NCBI RefSeq assembly: GCF_040907265.1
Contig: NZ_JBFOHP010000002.1
Span: forward strand, 7,378,001-7,442,000
Direction: 5' to 3'
From: Streptomyces sclerotialus
Lineage (GTDB): Bacteria; Actinomycetota; Actinomycetes; Streptomycetales; Streptomycetaceae
Length of the DNA stretch: 64,000 nucleotides
The position numbers were made by a program, and so were the translations under genes. Shown in pieces: positions 1-7,430 of this stretch. The notes under the pieces were generated by a model, which saw only the letters and a program-made list of their open reading frames with translations, was not told the DNA's origin and did not search any database. The first letter of the stretch is position 1, and each line of letters begins with the position of its first letter.

Positions 1-1221
1 TTTTCGCCAGGATTCCCACCTACCCTCGATGAACAGAATAGGTTCCACGAGCCGAACGAGCCGCACCACGGCGCCCAGTTCCCGATGGCCAGCCGCCGTG
101 CCGATCAGACTGACGATCGCCTCCACTGCTGATCGGGCATCCGTTCCTGTCAGATTCCCACTGGCTAGCCAATCCCCGACTGCCCGCAGCGAAGACGCCA
201 AGCCCACGTATCCGATCAGCAAATCGCGATAGCTCTCCACCTTGCATACGGGAAGCCCGAATCGATCATCAGGATGATCGACAAGACCTTGCTCATTCAG
301 GCGGATCAACCCGTCAGCCAGGAATGCCATCTCCCCTATTACCGAGACCAGCCCCGACGGAAGCAGCGCTCCAGCCGCAAGAGTCAGAGCTGCAAGGGCT
401 CGCCGCTGCTGCTCTGAAAGCGCGTTGATGCTGAGTCGGTCCAGCGCGGCAGCGTCGGACTCGGCTTGTTCGGCGAGGAAGTCTATTGAGTTATCGCCCG
501 ACCGCACCAGGAATGCAGCTTGCTTGATGTTGAGTGGCTGCCCACGGACTACGGATATCAGACGTTGCGCCGCTGGCGTCTCGCTCTCTGAGATGCTCCG
601 GCCCAACTCGCGCATGAATAGATTAAGGGCTACGCCTTCGGGCAAGCCAGGAAGAGCATGAGACTCCCCCCAATCTCCGAGGAGCGGCTCGGAAGCGCCT
701 ACGATGAAGCAACAGTTCGATGCCACTTGCGGTAAGTAAGGGATTACATCGGATTCGGCATTGACGTCATCCAAAGCAATGACGGCATTGGCGCGATGCA
801 GAACCTGGGCACACTCCATATCGGTCATCTTGACGCAGGGCGTGTACTCGTAGAGTTCGTTCACGAGGAGTTGCAGTACGTCCCCGACGTGCTTATCGTG
901 CACTCTGAGGTAGATGTGAGGACTTGTCGACTGCCTCGCTTCCGGGCTTGTTATGAAGTGCTTGAGTAAGCTGGTCCTGCCGAAGCCGCAAGGGGAGACG
1001 AACTCAATTGACCTTCGCGCTTCGATCGCCCGCCGAATCTTCGCCAGCTGCGCCTCCCTGCCGACGAGTTGCGTAAGGAAGTCAGCGGATGTCGCGCGCC
1101 GTGACCGAGGAAGGGTGGCGATGGTTGGAGTGATTAGTCCTGACGAATCCAGTTGATCGATTCGGACGCCCAGATCATCGAGAAAGGTGAGACGAGAGCG
1201 TCCGTAGAGCATACTGTTCAT
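1..1221 (-). CDS. NB-ARC/STAND-type P-loop ATPase, N-terminal part (runs off left edge)
   Basis: The minus strand is open without a stop from ATG at 1221 to base 1 (407 codons), so the C-terminus lies outside the window. A GGGGGA ribosome site lies 9 nt upstream. Residues 53-60 read VGREAQLA, the usual lead-in to a STAND ATPase. The P-loop at 76-84 is SPCGFGRTS, with Arg82 where the Walker A lysine is expected. Walker B is AVIALDD (146-152), and RGQPLNIK (about 227-234) resembles the NB-ARC GLPL motif. Family members are usually multidomain regulators or defence proteins with C-terminal repeats, and those would be beyond the edge. GC is clearly lower than in neighbouring genes and two TTA codons occur (967-969 and 733-735), suggesting transfer and dependence on the bldA tRNA. 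The exact role is unknown. Confidence 0.72.
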   Translation of the reverse strand, partial: MNSMLYGRSRLTFLDDLGVRIDQLDSSGLITPTIATLPRSRRATSADFLTQLVGREAQLAKIRRAIEARRSIEFVSPCGFGRTSLLKHFITSPEARQSTSPHIYLRVHDKHVGDVLQLLVNELYEYTPCVKMTDMECAQVLHRANAVIALDDVNAESDVIPYLPQVASNCCFIVGASEPLLGDWGESHALPGLPEGVALNLFMRELGRSISESETPAAQRLISVVRGQPLNIKQAAFLVRSGDNSIDFLAEQAESDAAALDRLSINALSEQQRRALAALTLAAGALLPSGLVSVIGEMAFLADGLIRLNEQGLVDHPDDRFGLPVCKVESYRDLLIGYVGLASSLRAVGDWLASGNLTGTDARSAVEAIVSLIGTAAGHRELGAVVRLVRLVEPILFIEGRWESWRK

Positions 1222-1396
1222 AACTTGGTGTCCCCCGATTCATGGCATACTTCCACGAAATGGAAAGCAGCCGCCAATTCCTCCTTCTAGGGCCTGGTCA
1301 TGGCATTTGTCAAGTTCTATTGTGGGTGCCAGCTAAAATGTCCCGTCGGTGATCTCGAATGCACTCGCTGACCTGCTCGTCTCTTGAAGCGAGGGC

Positions 1397-1606
1397 GTGA
1401 TCGACCTGGGCGCGAATCGTGCCGTGGGCGGCATTTACCGGGAACAGGCATTCAAGCTCCAGCAGCTCGCCGACGCGATCGAGGAGCACGTCACCGCCCA
1501 GGATCTCGCTGTCGCGCCGTACGGTCAGGCGGAGGAGTCGGCGAATCAGGAGTGGTTGGCCGAGGACGTCGAGACGCTGCGGGTGGAGCCGGGCAAACGG
1601 GAGTAG
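1397..1606 (+). CDS. Small hypothetical protein, possibly a gene remnant
   Basis: A 69-codon frame from GTG 1397 to TAG 1606 has strong third-position GC bias, as expected for translated actinobacterial DNA. It encodes an acidic, probably helical peptide rich in Glu, Gln and Ala. No family is recognised. GAGGG lies only 1 nt before the GTG, too close for a normal ribosome site, and a stop sits just upstream in frame. It may therefore be the 3' remnant of a longer gene broken by the surrounding IS activity. Confidence 0.3.
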   Translation: MIDLGANRAVGGIYREQAFKLQQLADAIEEHVTAQDLAVAPYGQAEESANQEWLAEDVETLRVEPGKRE

Positions 1607-1953
1607 CGACTGGGACAGCCCACCAAGGACAGCAAGAGGTCGTCTGTCCGGACGGTCGCTCATGCCGCGGCGGCTCTTTCATGCGGGTCGCACATCGTCT
1701 TGCGTGCACGCGAAGAACAGAGCAGTGTGCTCGTAGACATGCTCGTAGCTCCACGCTGCGAAGGCTCACCGCCTTTCCGGCGGCTGTACGCCGCGGGCAA
1801 CCATCGAGCACGGTATGGCCGCTTCTGCGTCAACCCGGCCCAAGCGCGCGGATACAGCGACCGCTGGAACCAACGCCGCGCCGAAGTGGGTACGAACGCC
1901 GATAACACCGACCGGCGGGCCCGGTTGGGCTTTCTCGGCTGATGCGTCAACGC
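1607..1953. other. IS-flanking region without a convincing gene
   Basis: Short frames exist on both strands (for example 1700-1942 on the plus strand) but none has a convincing ribosome site, consistent codon bias or a recognisable motif. The stretch ends at the left terminus of the first IS5-family element. It is best read as decayed accessory DNA. Confidence 0.4.
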
Positions 1954-1956
1954 TTA

Positions 1957-2936
1957 GGACTCCTAACAAAAGGGTCTTCGAGCTGGTTGGATCACTCCGG
2001 GACTGACGACCTGGGGGTGTGCGGTGGCGCGGCCGAAGCCGTGGGAAGTCGACGACGAGCTGTGGGCGGTGATCGAGCCGTTGCTGCCCAAGGTGGAGCG
2101 TCGGATGCGACATCCGGGACGCAAACGGCATCCTGACCGGTTGGTCTTCCAAGGCGTCCTGTTTGTACTGTGCGCCGGGATCGCCTGGGAACATCTGCCG
2201 CAGGAACTCGGCTTCGGGTCTGGAATGACCTGCTGGCGCCGCCTGGCTGAGTGGACCGAGGCAGGTGTATGGCCTCAGCTGCACGGGGTCCTCCTCGCCG
2301 AACTCCGCAGCGCGAATGCCCTCGATTTCTCCCGTGCAGCCGTCGACGGCTCCCACATCCGGGCGTTGAAGGGAGGTGCCAAGACTGGACGAAGCCCGGT
2401 GGACCGCGGGAGGACGGGCAGCAAACACCACCTGATCACCGACGCCACCGGCATCCCGCTCGCCGCCACCCTGACTGGAGGCAACCGCAACGATGTCACC
2501 CAGCTAATCCCGCTCCTCCAAGCCGTGCCGCCCGTGCGCGGCAAGCGCGGCCGGCCCCGACGCCGCCCCGGCGTGGTGCTGGCCGACCGCGGCTACGACC
2601 ACGACAAATACCGCCGCATGGTCTGGGTCCTCGGAGTGAAGCCGCTGATCGCCCGCCGTGGCACCGAGCACGGCTCCGGACTGGGCACCCAACGCTGGGT
2701 CGTGGAGCGCGCGTTCGCCCACTTACATTGGTTCCGCCGTTTGCGAATCCGCTGGGAGATACGCGACGACATCCACGAAGCGTTCCTCACTCTCGGATGC
2801 GCCCTCATCTGCTGGCGACGCCTGATGCGATCGCCTGGGAGTGCTGGGGTGAGACGACGTGCCGGACTTCCAGACGTCGAAGTTGCGGAGATGCGTAAGG
2901 CCATAATGGCGGCGAGATTTCCTGACGTGTCGCGCC
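1957..2936 (+). mobile_element. IS5-family element 1, right end missing locally
   Basis: The left terminus is GGACTCCTAACAAAAG at 1957-1972, flanked by TTA (1954-1956) and 67 nt before the transposase start. No matching right terminus is found downstream of the transposase before the second IS begins near 2937. A closely similar inverted terminus, also flanked by TTA, lies at 5483-5499. The boundary at 2936 is only the start of the next element, and element 1 may stop anywhere after about 2830. Confidence 0.6.
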
Positions 2937-3124
2937 GGTCGGGCGGATCAGTGAACTCTTTCCATCCTCAGTCCGACCTGGCCAGATGCAGGCAGAGGAC
3001 GGCTTGGACGAGGCTGGTGATGCGGGTGGTCGAGCACCGCAGTCTGCGCAGGAGCCGCCAGGACTTGAGGGTGGCGACGGCCTGTTCGACCAGGGCCCGG
3101 ATCTTCGCGTGGGATTTCGGTTGA
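2024..3124 (+). CDS. IS5-family DDE transposase with aberrant C-terminus
   Basis: GTG start at 2024. The first ~268 residues are a typical IS5-family transposase: an N-terminal DUF4096-like segment (ELWAVIEPLLPK), a first catalytic Asp in AVDGSHIRA (~residue 107), a second Asp in LADRGYD, and the ERAFAHLHWFRRL block carrying the catalytic Glu. After CALICWRRL (~2826), where members normally stop within a few codons, the frame continues for about 98 residues into DNA of the adjacent, oppositely oriented IS. The total of 366 aa is therefore too long and the tail is an artefact of truncation or adjacent insertion. The catalytic core looks intact, but mobilisation would need the distant right terminus. 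Confidence 0.75.
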   Translation: MARPKPWEVDDELWAVIEPLLPKVERRMRHPGRKRHPDRLVFQGVLFVLCAGIAWEHLPQELGFGSGMTCWRRLAEWTEAGVWPQLHGVLLAELRSANALDFSRAAVDGSHIRALKGGAKTGRSPVDRGRTGSKHHLITDATGIPLAATLTGGNRNDVTQLIPLLQAVPPVRGKRGRPRRRPGVVLADRGYDHDKYRRMVWVLGVKPLIARRGTEHGSGLGTQRWVVERAFAHLHWFRRLRIRWEIRDDIHEAFLTLGCALICWRRLMRSPGSAGVRRRAGLPDVEVAEMRKAIMAARFPDVSRRSGGSVNSFHPQSDLARCRQRTAWTRLVMRVVEHRSLRRSRQDLRVATACSTRARIFAWDFG

Positions 3125-3823
3125 GGGCCTTCTGCCCTGCGGAAAGGGTCTCCCAGCGTCCCCAGTACGGGATGCGGACCGTGCCTGCGGCGCCCCGGTA
3201 GCCCTTGTCAGCCCAGCACTCGATGCCGACGCCTGCGAGAGCACCGATGATGCCGTGCTCACGGGCGGCCCGGACGTCGTGGAAAGCACCGGGCAGAGCC
3301 GGCGAGGCCCACAGCAGCCGGCCGGGCGGATCGGCCAGGACCTGCGCGTTCATCCCGTGCTTCTCGTGCTTACCGGAGTAGAACGGCCGGTCCGCGGCGA
3401 TCCGGTCGATCGGCAGCAGGGTGCCGTCCAGCAGCACGAACGCCTTCGTCGATGCCGTCCGGGCCGCCTCCGCAAGAGTCGGGGCGAGCGAGGCCAGGAG
3501 ATCAACGGCCCCGGCGACGTACCGGTAGGCGGTCGTGGTCTCGATGCCGAACCCGGCTGCGAGCTGGGCGTACGGGTGGCCGTTGCGGAGGTGGGCGAGG
3601 GTGAGCAAGGCCTGCCGGCCGGGGCTCAGGCGCCGCCAGCGGGTGCCGAGCTCCCGCCGGTGTCGGCGGAGCTTGGCGGACAGGAAGCGCAGGGCAGAGC
3701 TGGACACGTCGACGCCCGACGGGTAGACAAGCACACGAAGCCTTTGGTGGAGACGGATTTCTTGGTCGAAAACCCATCTACCAGGGGCTTCACCTGTCTG
3801 TAAGCTCAACTGCCCACCCGAAC
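2937..3823 (-). mobile_element. IS5-family element 2, adjacent to or nested in element 1
   Basis: An 887-bp stretch with imperfect ~21-bp terminal inverted repeats. The left end, GGTCGGGCGGATCAGTGAAC, begins at 2937. The right end, read on the minus strand from 3823, is GTTCGGGTGGGCAGTTGAGC. About 16 of 21 positions match with one small gap on each side. The size suits an IS5-group element, and the single transposase gene lies on the minus strand. No clear target duplication was seen. The left end abuts the truncated first IS, consistent with insertion into it. Confidence 0.5.
2968..3734 (-). pseudogene. IS5-family transposase, frameshifted near the C-terminus
   Basis: From a probable GTG start at 3734 (VLVYPSGVD) the frame shows an HTH-type N-terminus, then VLLDGTLLPIDRIA, GKHEKHGMN, and WADKGYRGA with the second catalytic Asp. 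This is the layout of the HTH plus DDE4 IS5 subgroup. After AGQKALNR the expected continuation (AKIRALVEQA, TLKSWRLLR, then a stop at 2968) is present but in another frame. A single base is missing within about 3111-3119, where GATTTC is read. Without the shift the frame runs on nonsensically to 2805. This is either a dead copy or a sequencing indel; a programmed shift is less likely because no classic slippery heptamer is seen. Confidence 0.7.
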
Positions 3824-3841
3824 CGTCAGGTTGGAAAGGGC

Positions 3842-4693
3842 TCAGTGGGTGAAGGCGACAGATTCAGCGAGATCCTTCTGAGTCTCGAGCACGGTGAGAC
3901 GTTCGGTGAGTGCCGCGTGGATTGCGCTATAGGTGTCGGAGCCGAGAGTCAGGCGCAGTGGCGGGCTCGGGTGGCGGGTGGTGTCGTAAATGGCGGCAGC
4001 GAGCTTGGCCGGGTCGCCGGTGAAGACGCTCTCGTCTGCGGTTTCCAGGTAGTGCCGGGTCTGGCCGACGGCATTGTCACGGTAGACGGCCGTTTCGGTG
4101 GTGTATTGCAGGGCCAAAGCGAAGCCGGTGCGGGTGGCGCCGGGCTCGACCAGAGTGAAGTGGATGTTGAAGTCGGAGACCTCGCGGCTGACGCTCTCGG
4201 TGAAGCCCTCCAGTCCCCACTTGCCCGCGTGATAGGAGCTGTGGGTGGGGATGCCGACCTGGCCGCCCACGCTGGAGATCTGGATGATCCGGCCACCGCC
4301 CTGCTCACGCATCGGCTGCAGGAAGGCGCGGGTGATCATCATCGGCGCGAGCAGGAGGACCTCGATCTGGTCGCGAATCTGCTCGATGGTCATTTCCTCC
4401 GCGGCGCCCACAACCGCGTATCCGGCATTGTTGACCACAATGTCCACCGGCCCGGACCGGAGAGTCCTGCCGACCACTTTGTCCACGTCGGCCGGCCGCG
4501 TGAGGTCGAGGATCTCGACAGTCAGCCGGTCGCCGTACGTCTTGCGCAGGTCTTCCAGAGCTGCCGGGCGGCGGACCGTCGCCGTAACGCGGTCGCCGTT
4601 CCGGAGGGCGTGCTCGGTGAGATGGCGGCCCAGCCCACCGGAGGCTCCGGTGACGAACCAATGACGTGAAGCCTTGTCGGAGGGAGCGGGCAC
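3842..4693 (-). CDS. SDR-family NAD(P)-dependent oxidoreductase
   Basis: A 283-aa classical short-chain dehydrogenase. The cofactor motif TGASGGLG is at 15-22, NNAG at 88-91 and the catalytic Ser/Tyr/Lys at S140 or S141, Y154 and K158 (YHAGK). The C-terminal third is variable and gives no substrate clue. The start is GTG 4693, with AGGAG about 7 nt upstream. It is transcribed divergently from a TetR-type regulator across a 101-bp gap holding a long palindrome, so TetR control is very likely. Such pairs often handle small lipophilic or electrophilic compounds, but the substrate here is unknown. The gene lies between IS-derived sequences and may be cargo of a rearranged segment. Confidence 0.85.
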   Translation of the reverse strand: MPAPSDKASRHWFVTGASGGLGRHLTEHALRNGDRVTATVRRPAALEDLRKTYGDRLTVEILDLTRPADVDKVVGRTLRSGPVDIVVNNAGYAVVGAAEEMTIEQIRDQIEVLLLAPMMITRAFLQPMREQGGGRIIQISSVGGQVGIPTHSSYHAGKWGLEGFTESVSREVSDFNIHFTLVEPGATRTGFALALQYTTETAVYRDNAVGQTRHYLETADESVFTGDPAKLAAAIYDTTRHPSPPLRLTLGSDTYSAIHAALTERLTVLETQKDLAESVAFTH

Positions 4694-4718
4694 GGGGGTC
4701 TCCTGAAGTAGAGTGGTA

Positions 4719-4760
4719 CCGGAATCCGTTCCGCTTAGAGTTAAGCGGAACGAGTTCCGG
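4719..4760. promoter_or_regulatory. Extended palindrome, likely TetR operator
   Basis: Inner arms GTTCCGCTTA (4728-4737) and TAAGCGGAAC (4742-4751) are perfect inverted repeats around a 4-nt centre. Outer arms CCGGAA (4719-4724) and TTCCGG (4755-4760) extend the symmetry, each separated by 3 nt. The site lies midway between the divergent SDR (start 4693) and TetR (start 4795) genes. This is the expected place for a TetR dimer, or a pair of dimers, to repress both. Confidence 0.8.
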
Positions 4761-4794
4761 AAAGCAACTGGAGACTGACGCCGAAGGAACCCGC

Positions 4795-5370
4795 ATGCCC
4801 GCCACGCCCCGCCGCACCAGGAGTGACGCGCTGCAGAACCGGGAGCGCTTGCTCGAGGTCGCTGCGCAGGCTTTCGCCGAGCAGGGGCTGGACACCTCGC
4901 CTGCCGCCATTGCCAAGCAGGCGGGCGTCGGTGTTGGCACGCTCTACCGGCACTTCCCGACTCGGGAAGTTCTCATCGACGCCGCTTACCGGCGCCAACT
5001 CACCCAGGTGTGCGAGAAGGTGAACGACCTTCTCACCCAGTACCCGGCCGCCGAGGCCACCCGGATGTGGATGGAACACTTCATCCACTACGCCACGGCC
5101 AAGAGCGGGATGTCCGAAGCCCTCAACGCTGTCATCGCCTCCGGCATCGATCCATACTCGGACAGCCGCGCGCTCCTTACCGACGCTGTTGCCACCCTCC
5201 TCGCGGCCGGCGCCCGAGACGGAAGCCTGCGACCGGATGTCGCCCCGGACGATGTCCTACTCCTCATGGGTGGCATCGCCTATTCCGTGCAGCACGGAAC
5301 CAAAGAGCAAGCCCGTGCGCTCATCGACCTCTTCATGGACGCGCTGACCAAGGACTCGACCGCGAGTTGA
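4795..5370 (+). CDS. TetR/AcrR-family transcriptional regulator
   Basis: A 191-aa protein from ATG 4795, preceded by GAAGGAA at 6 nt. An in-frame start further upstream would run through the operator and is less likely. The N-terminus carries the TetR helix-turn-helix (AAIAKQAGVGVGTLYRHFP, about 34-52). The helical C-terminal domain has no recognisable ligand motif but resembles the SBP-domain type common in Streptomyces (a GSLRPDVAPDDV segment before the last helices). It is divergent from the SDR gene and probably represses both genes through the 4719-4760 palindrome, with release by a small ligand. Confidence 0.9.
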   Translation: MPATPRRTRSDALQNRERLLEVAAQAFAEQGLDTSPAAIAKQAGVGVGTLYRHFPTREVLIDAAYRRQLTQVCEKVNDLLTQYPAAEATRMWMEHFIHYATAKSGMSEALNAVIASGIDPYSDSRALLTDAVATLLAAGARDGSLRPDVAPDDVLLLMGGIAYSVQHGTKEQARALIDLFMDALTKDSTAS

Positions 5371-5913
5371 ATCCGAGCTCCCGGACCGGCACGCCAACGC
5401 GAGCGCAGCCACGGTCAATTCATCGAGTGGCTCTGTCGGCACTCACGAGGTTCTGGACACATGCCGCGCACCGTTTCGAGCGCATTTCGTTAGGACTTCT
5501 TAGGGCGGCGGCCTTCAGCCGGGCGCGCTGCTGTCGGCGAACTCGGTCCGATGTTGTCGCCGCGTCGGCGCCCTTCTGACAGTCCAGTCTCCGCAGGGGG
5601 CAGGGTCGTTCTCGGAGGCGTTCACGGAAGCCGGTTACTTGAACATGTTCGTTACCGCCGGTGAGGGCGCGCTCATCCATCCCATGACGTACCGGATCGA
5701 GCCGGTCTGGCGAGGGGCACGGCGGGTGGCGGCTCACATGGGACGCCGAGTGGGGCCGGCCGCCTTGGGGCGGTGGTTGGTCGGAAGGCAGCGACAGGGG
5801 GGCGGGTCGGCCGGGCGACGTCCGTACTGCCGGGCGCCGCCCGGCCCTGCTTCAGGTCAGACCGGTCCTGCCGGGCGTCGCACGGTTCTGCTTCAGGCCG
5901 GACCGGTTCTGCT
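5371..5913. other. Intergenic region with a solo IS terminus and short repeats
   Basis: The 543-nt gap between the TetR gene and the aspartase gene has no convincing gene on either strand. It contains a terminus matching the left end of IS element 1 (5483-5499). The decamer CTGCTTCAGG occurs three times (5847-5856, 5888-5897, 5909-5918) within imperfect ~21-bp repeats that overlap the 3' end of the aspartase gene. A rho-independent-type stem with a T run is not evident. Confidence 0.6.
5483..5499. repeat. Solo IS5-type right terminus
   Basis: Read on the minus strand this is GAAGTCCTAACGAAATG, which matches the left terminus of IS element 1 (GGACTCCTAACAAAAG) at 12 of the first 15 positions and in inverted orientation. 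It is followed by TTA (5500-5502), the same triplet that precedes the left terminus (1954-1956), as expected for a 3-bp target duplication. No transposase adjoins it. Confidence 0.55.
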
Positions 5914-7323
5914 TCAGGTCAGAGGGGAGCCGTTGCCTGCGACGGCCTCGGGGCGCAGCAGGGCGGCGAGCTTGTCGGCAGGGAGCAATCCCTTCTCCAG
6001 GACGAGTTCGGCCACGCCGCGGCCGCTGGCGAGGGCCTCCTTGGCGATGTCGGTGGCGGCCGCGTATCCGATGTGCGGGTTGAGGGCGGTCACCAGGCCG
6101 ATGGAGTTCTCGACGGTCGCGCGCAGCGCTTCCGTGTTGGCGGTGATGCCTGCCACGCAGCGTTCGGCGAGGGTGAGGCAGGCGGCGCGCAAGTGGGTGA
6201 GGGACTCCGAGAGGGAGTGCAGGATGATCGGTTCGAAGGCGTTGAGCTGGAGCTGTCCGGCTTCGGCGGCCATGGTGATGGTGACGTCGTTGCCGATCAC
6301 CTCGAAGGCGACCTGGTTGACGACCTCGGGGATCACCGGGTTGACCTTGCCGGGCATGATGCTGGAACCGGCCTGGACCGGAGGCAGGTTGATCTCCGCG
6401 AGGCCCGCGCGCGGGCCGGAGGAGAGCAGGCGCAGGTCGTTGCAGCTCTTGGAGAGCTTGGCGGCGATGCGCTTGAGCACGCCGGACATCTGCACGAACG
6501 CGCCGCAGTCCTGAGTCGCCTCGACCAGGTTGGCGGCGGTGACGAGGGGCAGGCCGGTGATGTCGGCGAGGTGGCGGCGGGCCGACTCCGCGTATCCGGC
6601 GTGGGCGTTGAGGCCCGTGCCGATCGCGGTGGCGCCGAGGTTGATCTCGTGGATCAGCTCGACGGCCTCGGAGAGCCGGCTGCGGTCCTCGTCGAGCATC
6701 ACGGCGTACGCCGAGAACTCCTGCCCGAGGGTCATGGGGACCGCGTCCTGAAGCTGAGTACGGCCCATCTTCAGCACGTCGCGGAACTCGACGGCCTTGG
6801 CGGCGAAGGCGTCCTGGAGGACGGCCATCGCCTTGAGCAGGCCGCGGACCGCGAACACCGTCGCGATCTTGACGGCGGTCGGGTAGACGTCGTTGGTGGA
6901 CTGGCCGAGGTTGACGTCCTCGTTGGGGTGCAGGTGCTGGTACTGCCCCTTGGCGTACCCCAGCAGCTCCAGCGCACGGTTGGCGACGACTTCGTTGGCG
7001 TTCATGTTCGTCGAGGTGCCGGCGCCGCCCTGGATGACGTCGACGACGAACTGGTCGTGCAGCTTGCCGTCGCGGATCTCGCGGCAGGCGGCGACGATCG
7101 CGGCCGCCTTACGGGGCTCCAGCAGACCGAGTTCCTCGTTGGCGAGCGCTGCGGCTTCCTTGACGGTGGCCAGGGCGTCGATCAGGTGCGGGTAGGCGGA
7201 GATCGGGGTGCCCGTGATGGGAAAGTTCTCCGTGGCGCGCAGGGTGTGGACGCCCCAGTACGCGTCGGCGGGTATCTCCCGGTCTCCGAGCAGGTCGTGT
7301 TCGCTGCGGGTGGCGGCGGTCAT
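5914..7323 (-). CDS. aspA: Aspartate ammonia-lyase (aspartase)
   Basis: A 469-aa member of the fumarase/aspartase superfamily, converting L-aspartate to fumarate and ammonia in the cytoplasm. Diagnostic segments are GGAGTSTNMN (99-108), GQSTND (140-145), GRTQLQDAVPMTLGQE (187-202, the aspartase rather than fumarase version) and the signature GSSIMPGKVNP (319-329) with the catalytic Ser loop. ATG 7323 is chosen because the homologous N-terminus (SEHDLLGDREIP) follows directly and AGAGGAC lies ~12 nt upstream. It is the last gene of a minus-strand set with asparaginase, permease and GntR regulator, completing asparagine to aspartate to fumarate. The 107-nt gap to asparaginase could allow partly separate expression. 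Fumarase is the main alternative. Confidence 0.88.
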   Translation of the reverse strand: MTAATRSEHDLLGDREIPADAYWGVHTLRATENFPITGTPISAYPHLIDALATVKEAAALANEELGLLEPRKAAAIVAACREIRDGKLHDQFVVDVIQGGAGTSTNMNANEVVANRALELLGYAKGQYQHLHPNEDVNLGQSTNDVYPTAVKIATVFAVRGLLKAMAVLQDAFAAKAVEFRDVLKMGRTQLQDAVPMTLGQEFSAYAVMLDEDRSRLSEAVELIHEINLGATAIGTGLNAHAGYAESARRHLADITGLPLVTAANLVEATQDCGAFVQMSGVLKRIAAKLSKSCNDLRLLSSGPRAGLAEINLPPVQAGSSIMPGKVNPVIPEVVNQVAFEVIGNDVTITMAAEAGQLQLNAFEPIILHSLSESLTHLRAACLTLAERCVAGITANTEALRATVENSIGLVTALNPHIGYAAATDIAKEALASGRGVAELVLEKGLLPADKLAALLRPEAVAGNGSPLT

Positions 7324-7430
7324 GGGTGTGCGGGTCCTCTTCTTCGAGGTGGGTGAGTCGGGCTTGTGAGCTGGCTGACGCAGCCTGGTGAGGTGGCCGA
7401 GCCAGGTGCTTGACCTGCGTCGGGTCAGGG

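Noticed and set aside
1285..1330. Sequence resembling an IS21-type terminus (GTCAAGTTCTATTG, then CCAGCTAAAATGTCC)
   Set aside because: No istA/istB gene or partner terminus could be found; the resemblance rests on memory and is too weak to annotate.
1310..1663. 117-codon minus-strand open frame
   Set aside because: Overlaps the better-biased plus-strand small frame at 1397-1606 and shows no motif or ribosome site.
5773..7356. 527-codon plus-strand open frame opposite the aspartase gene
   Set aside because: It is the antisense shadow of a clearly coding GC-rich gene: low-complexity Gly/Asp/Val composition, no motif, no ribosome site.
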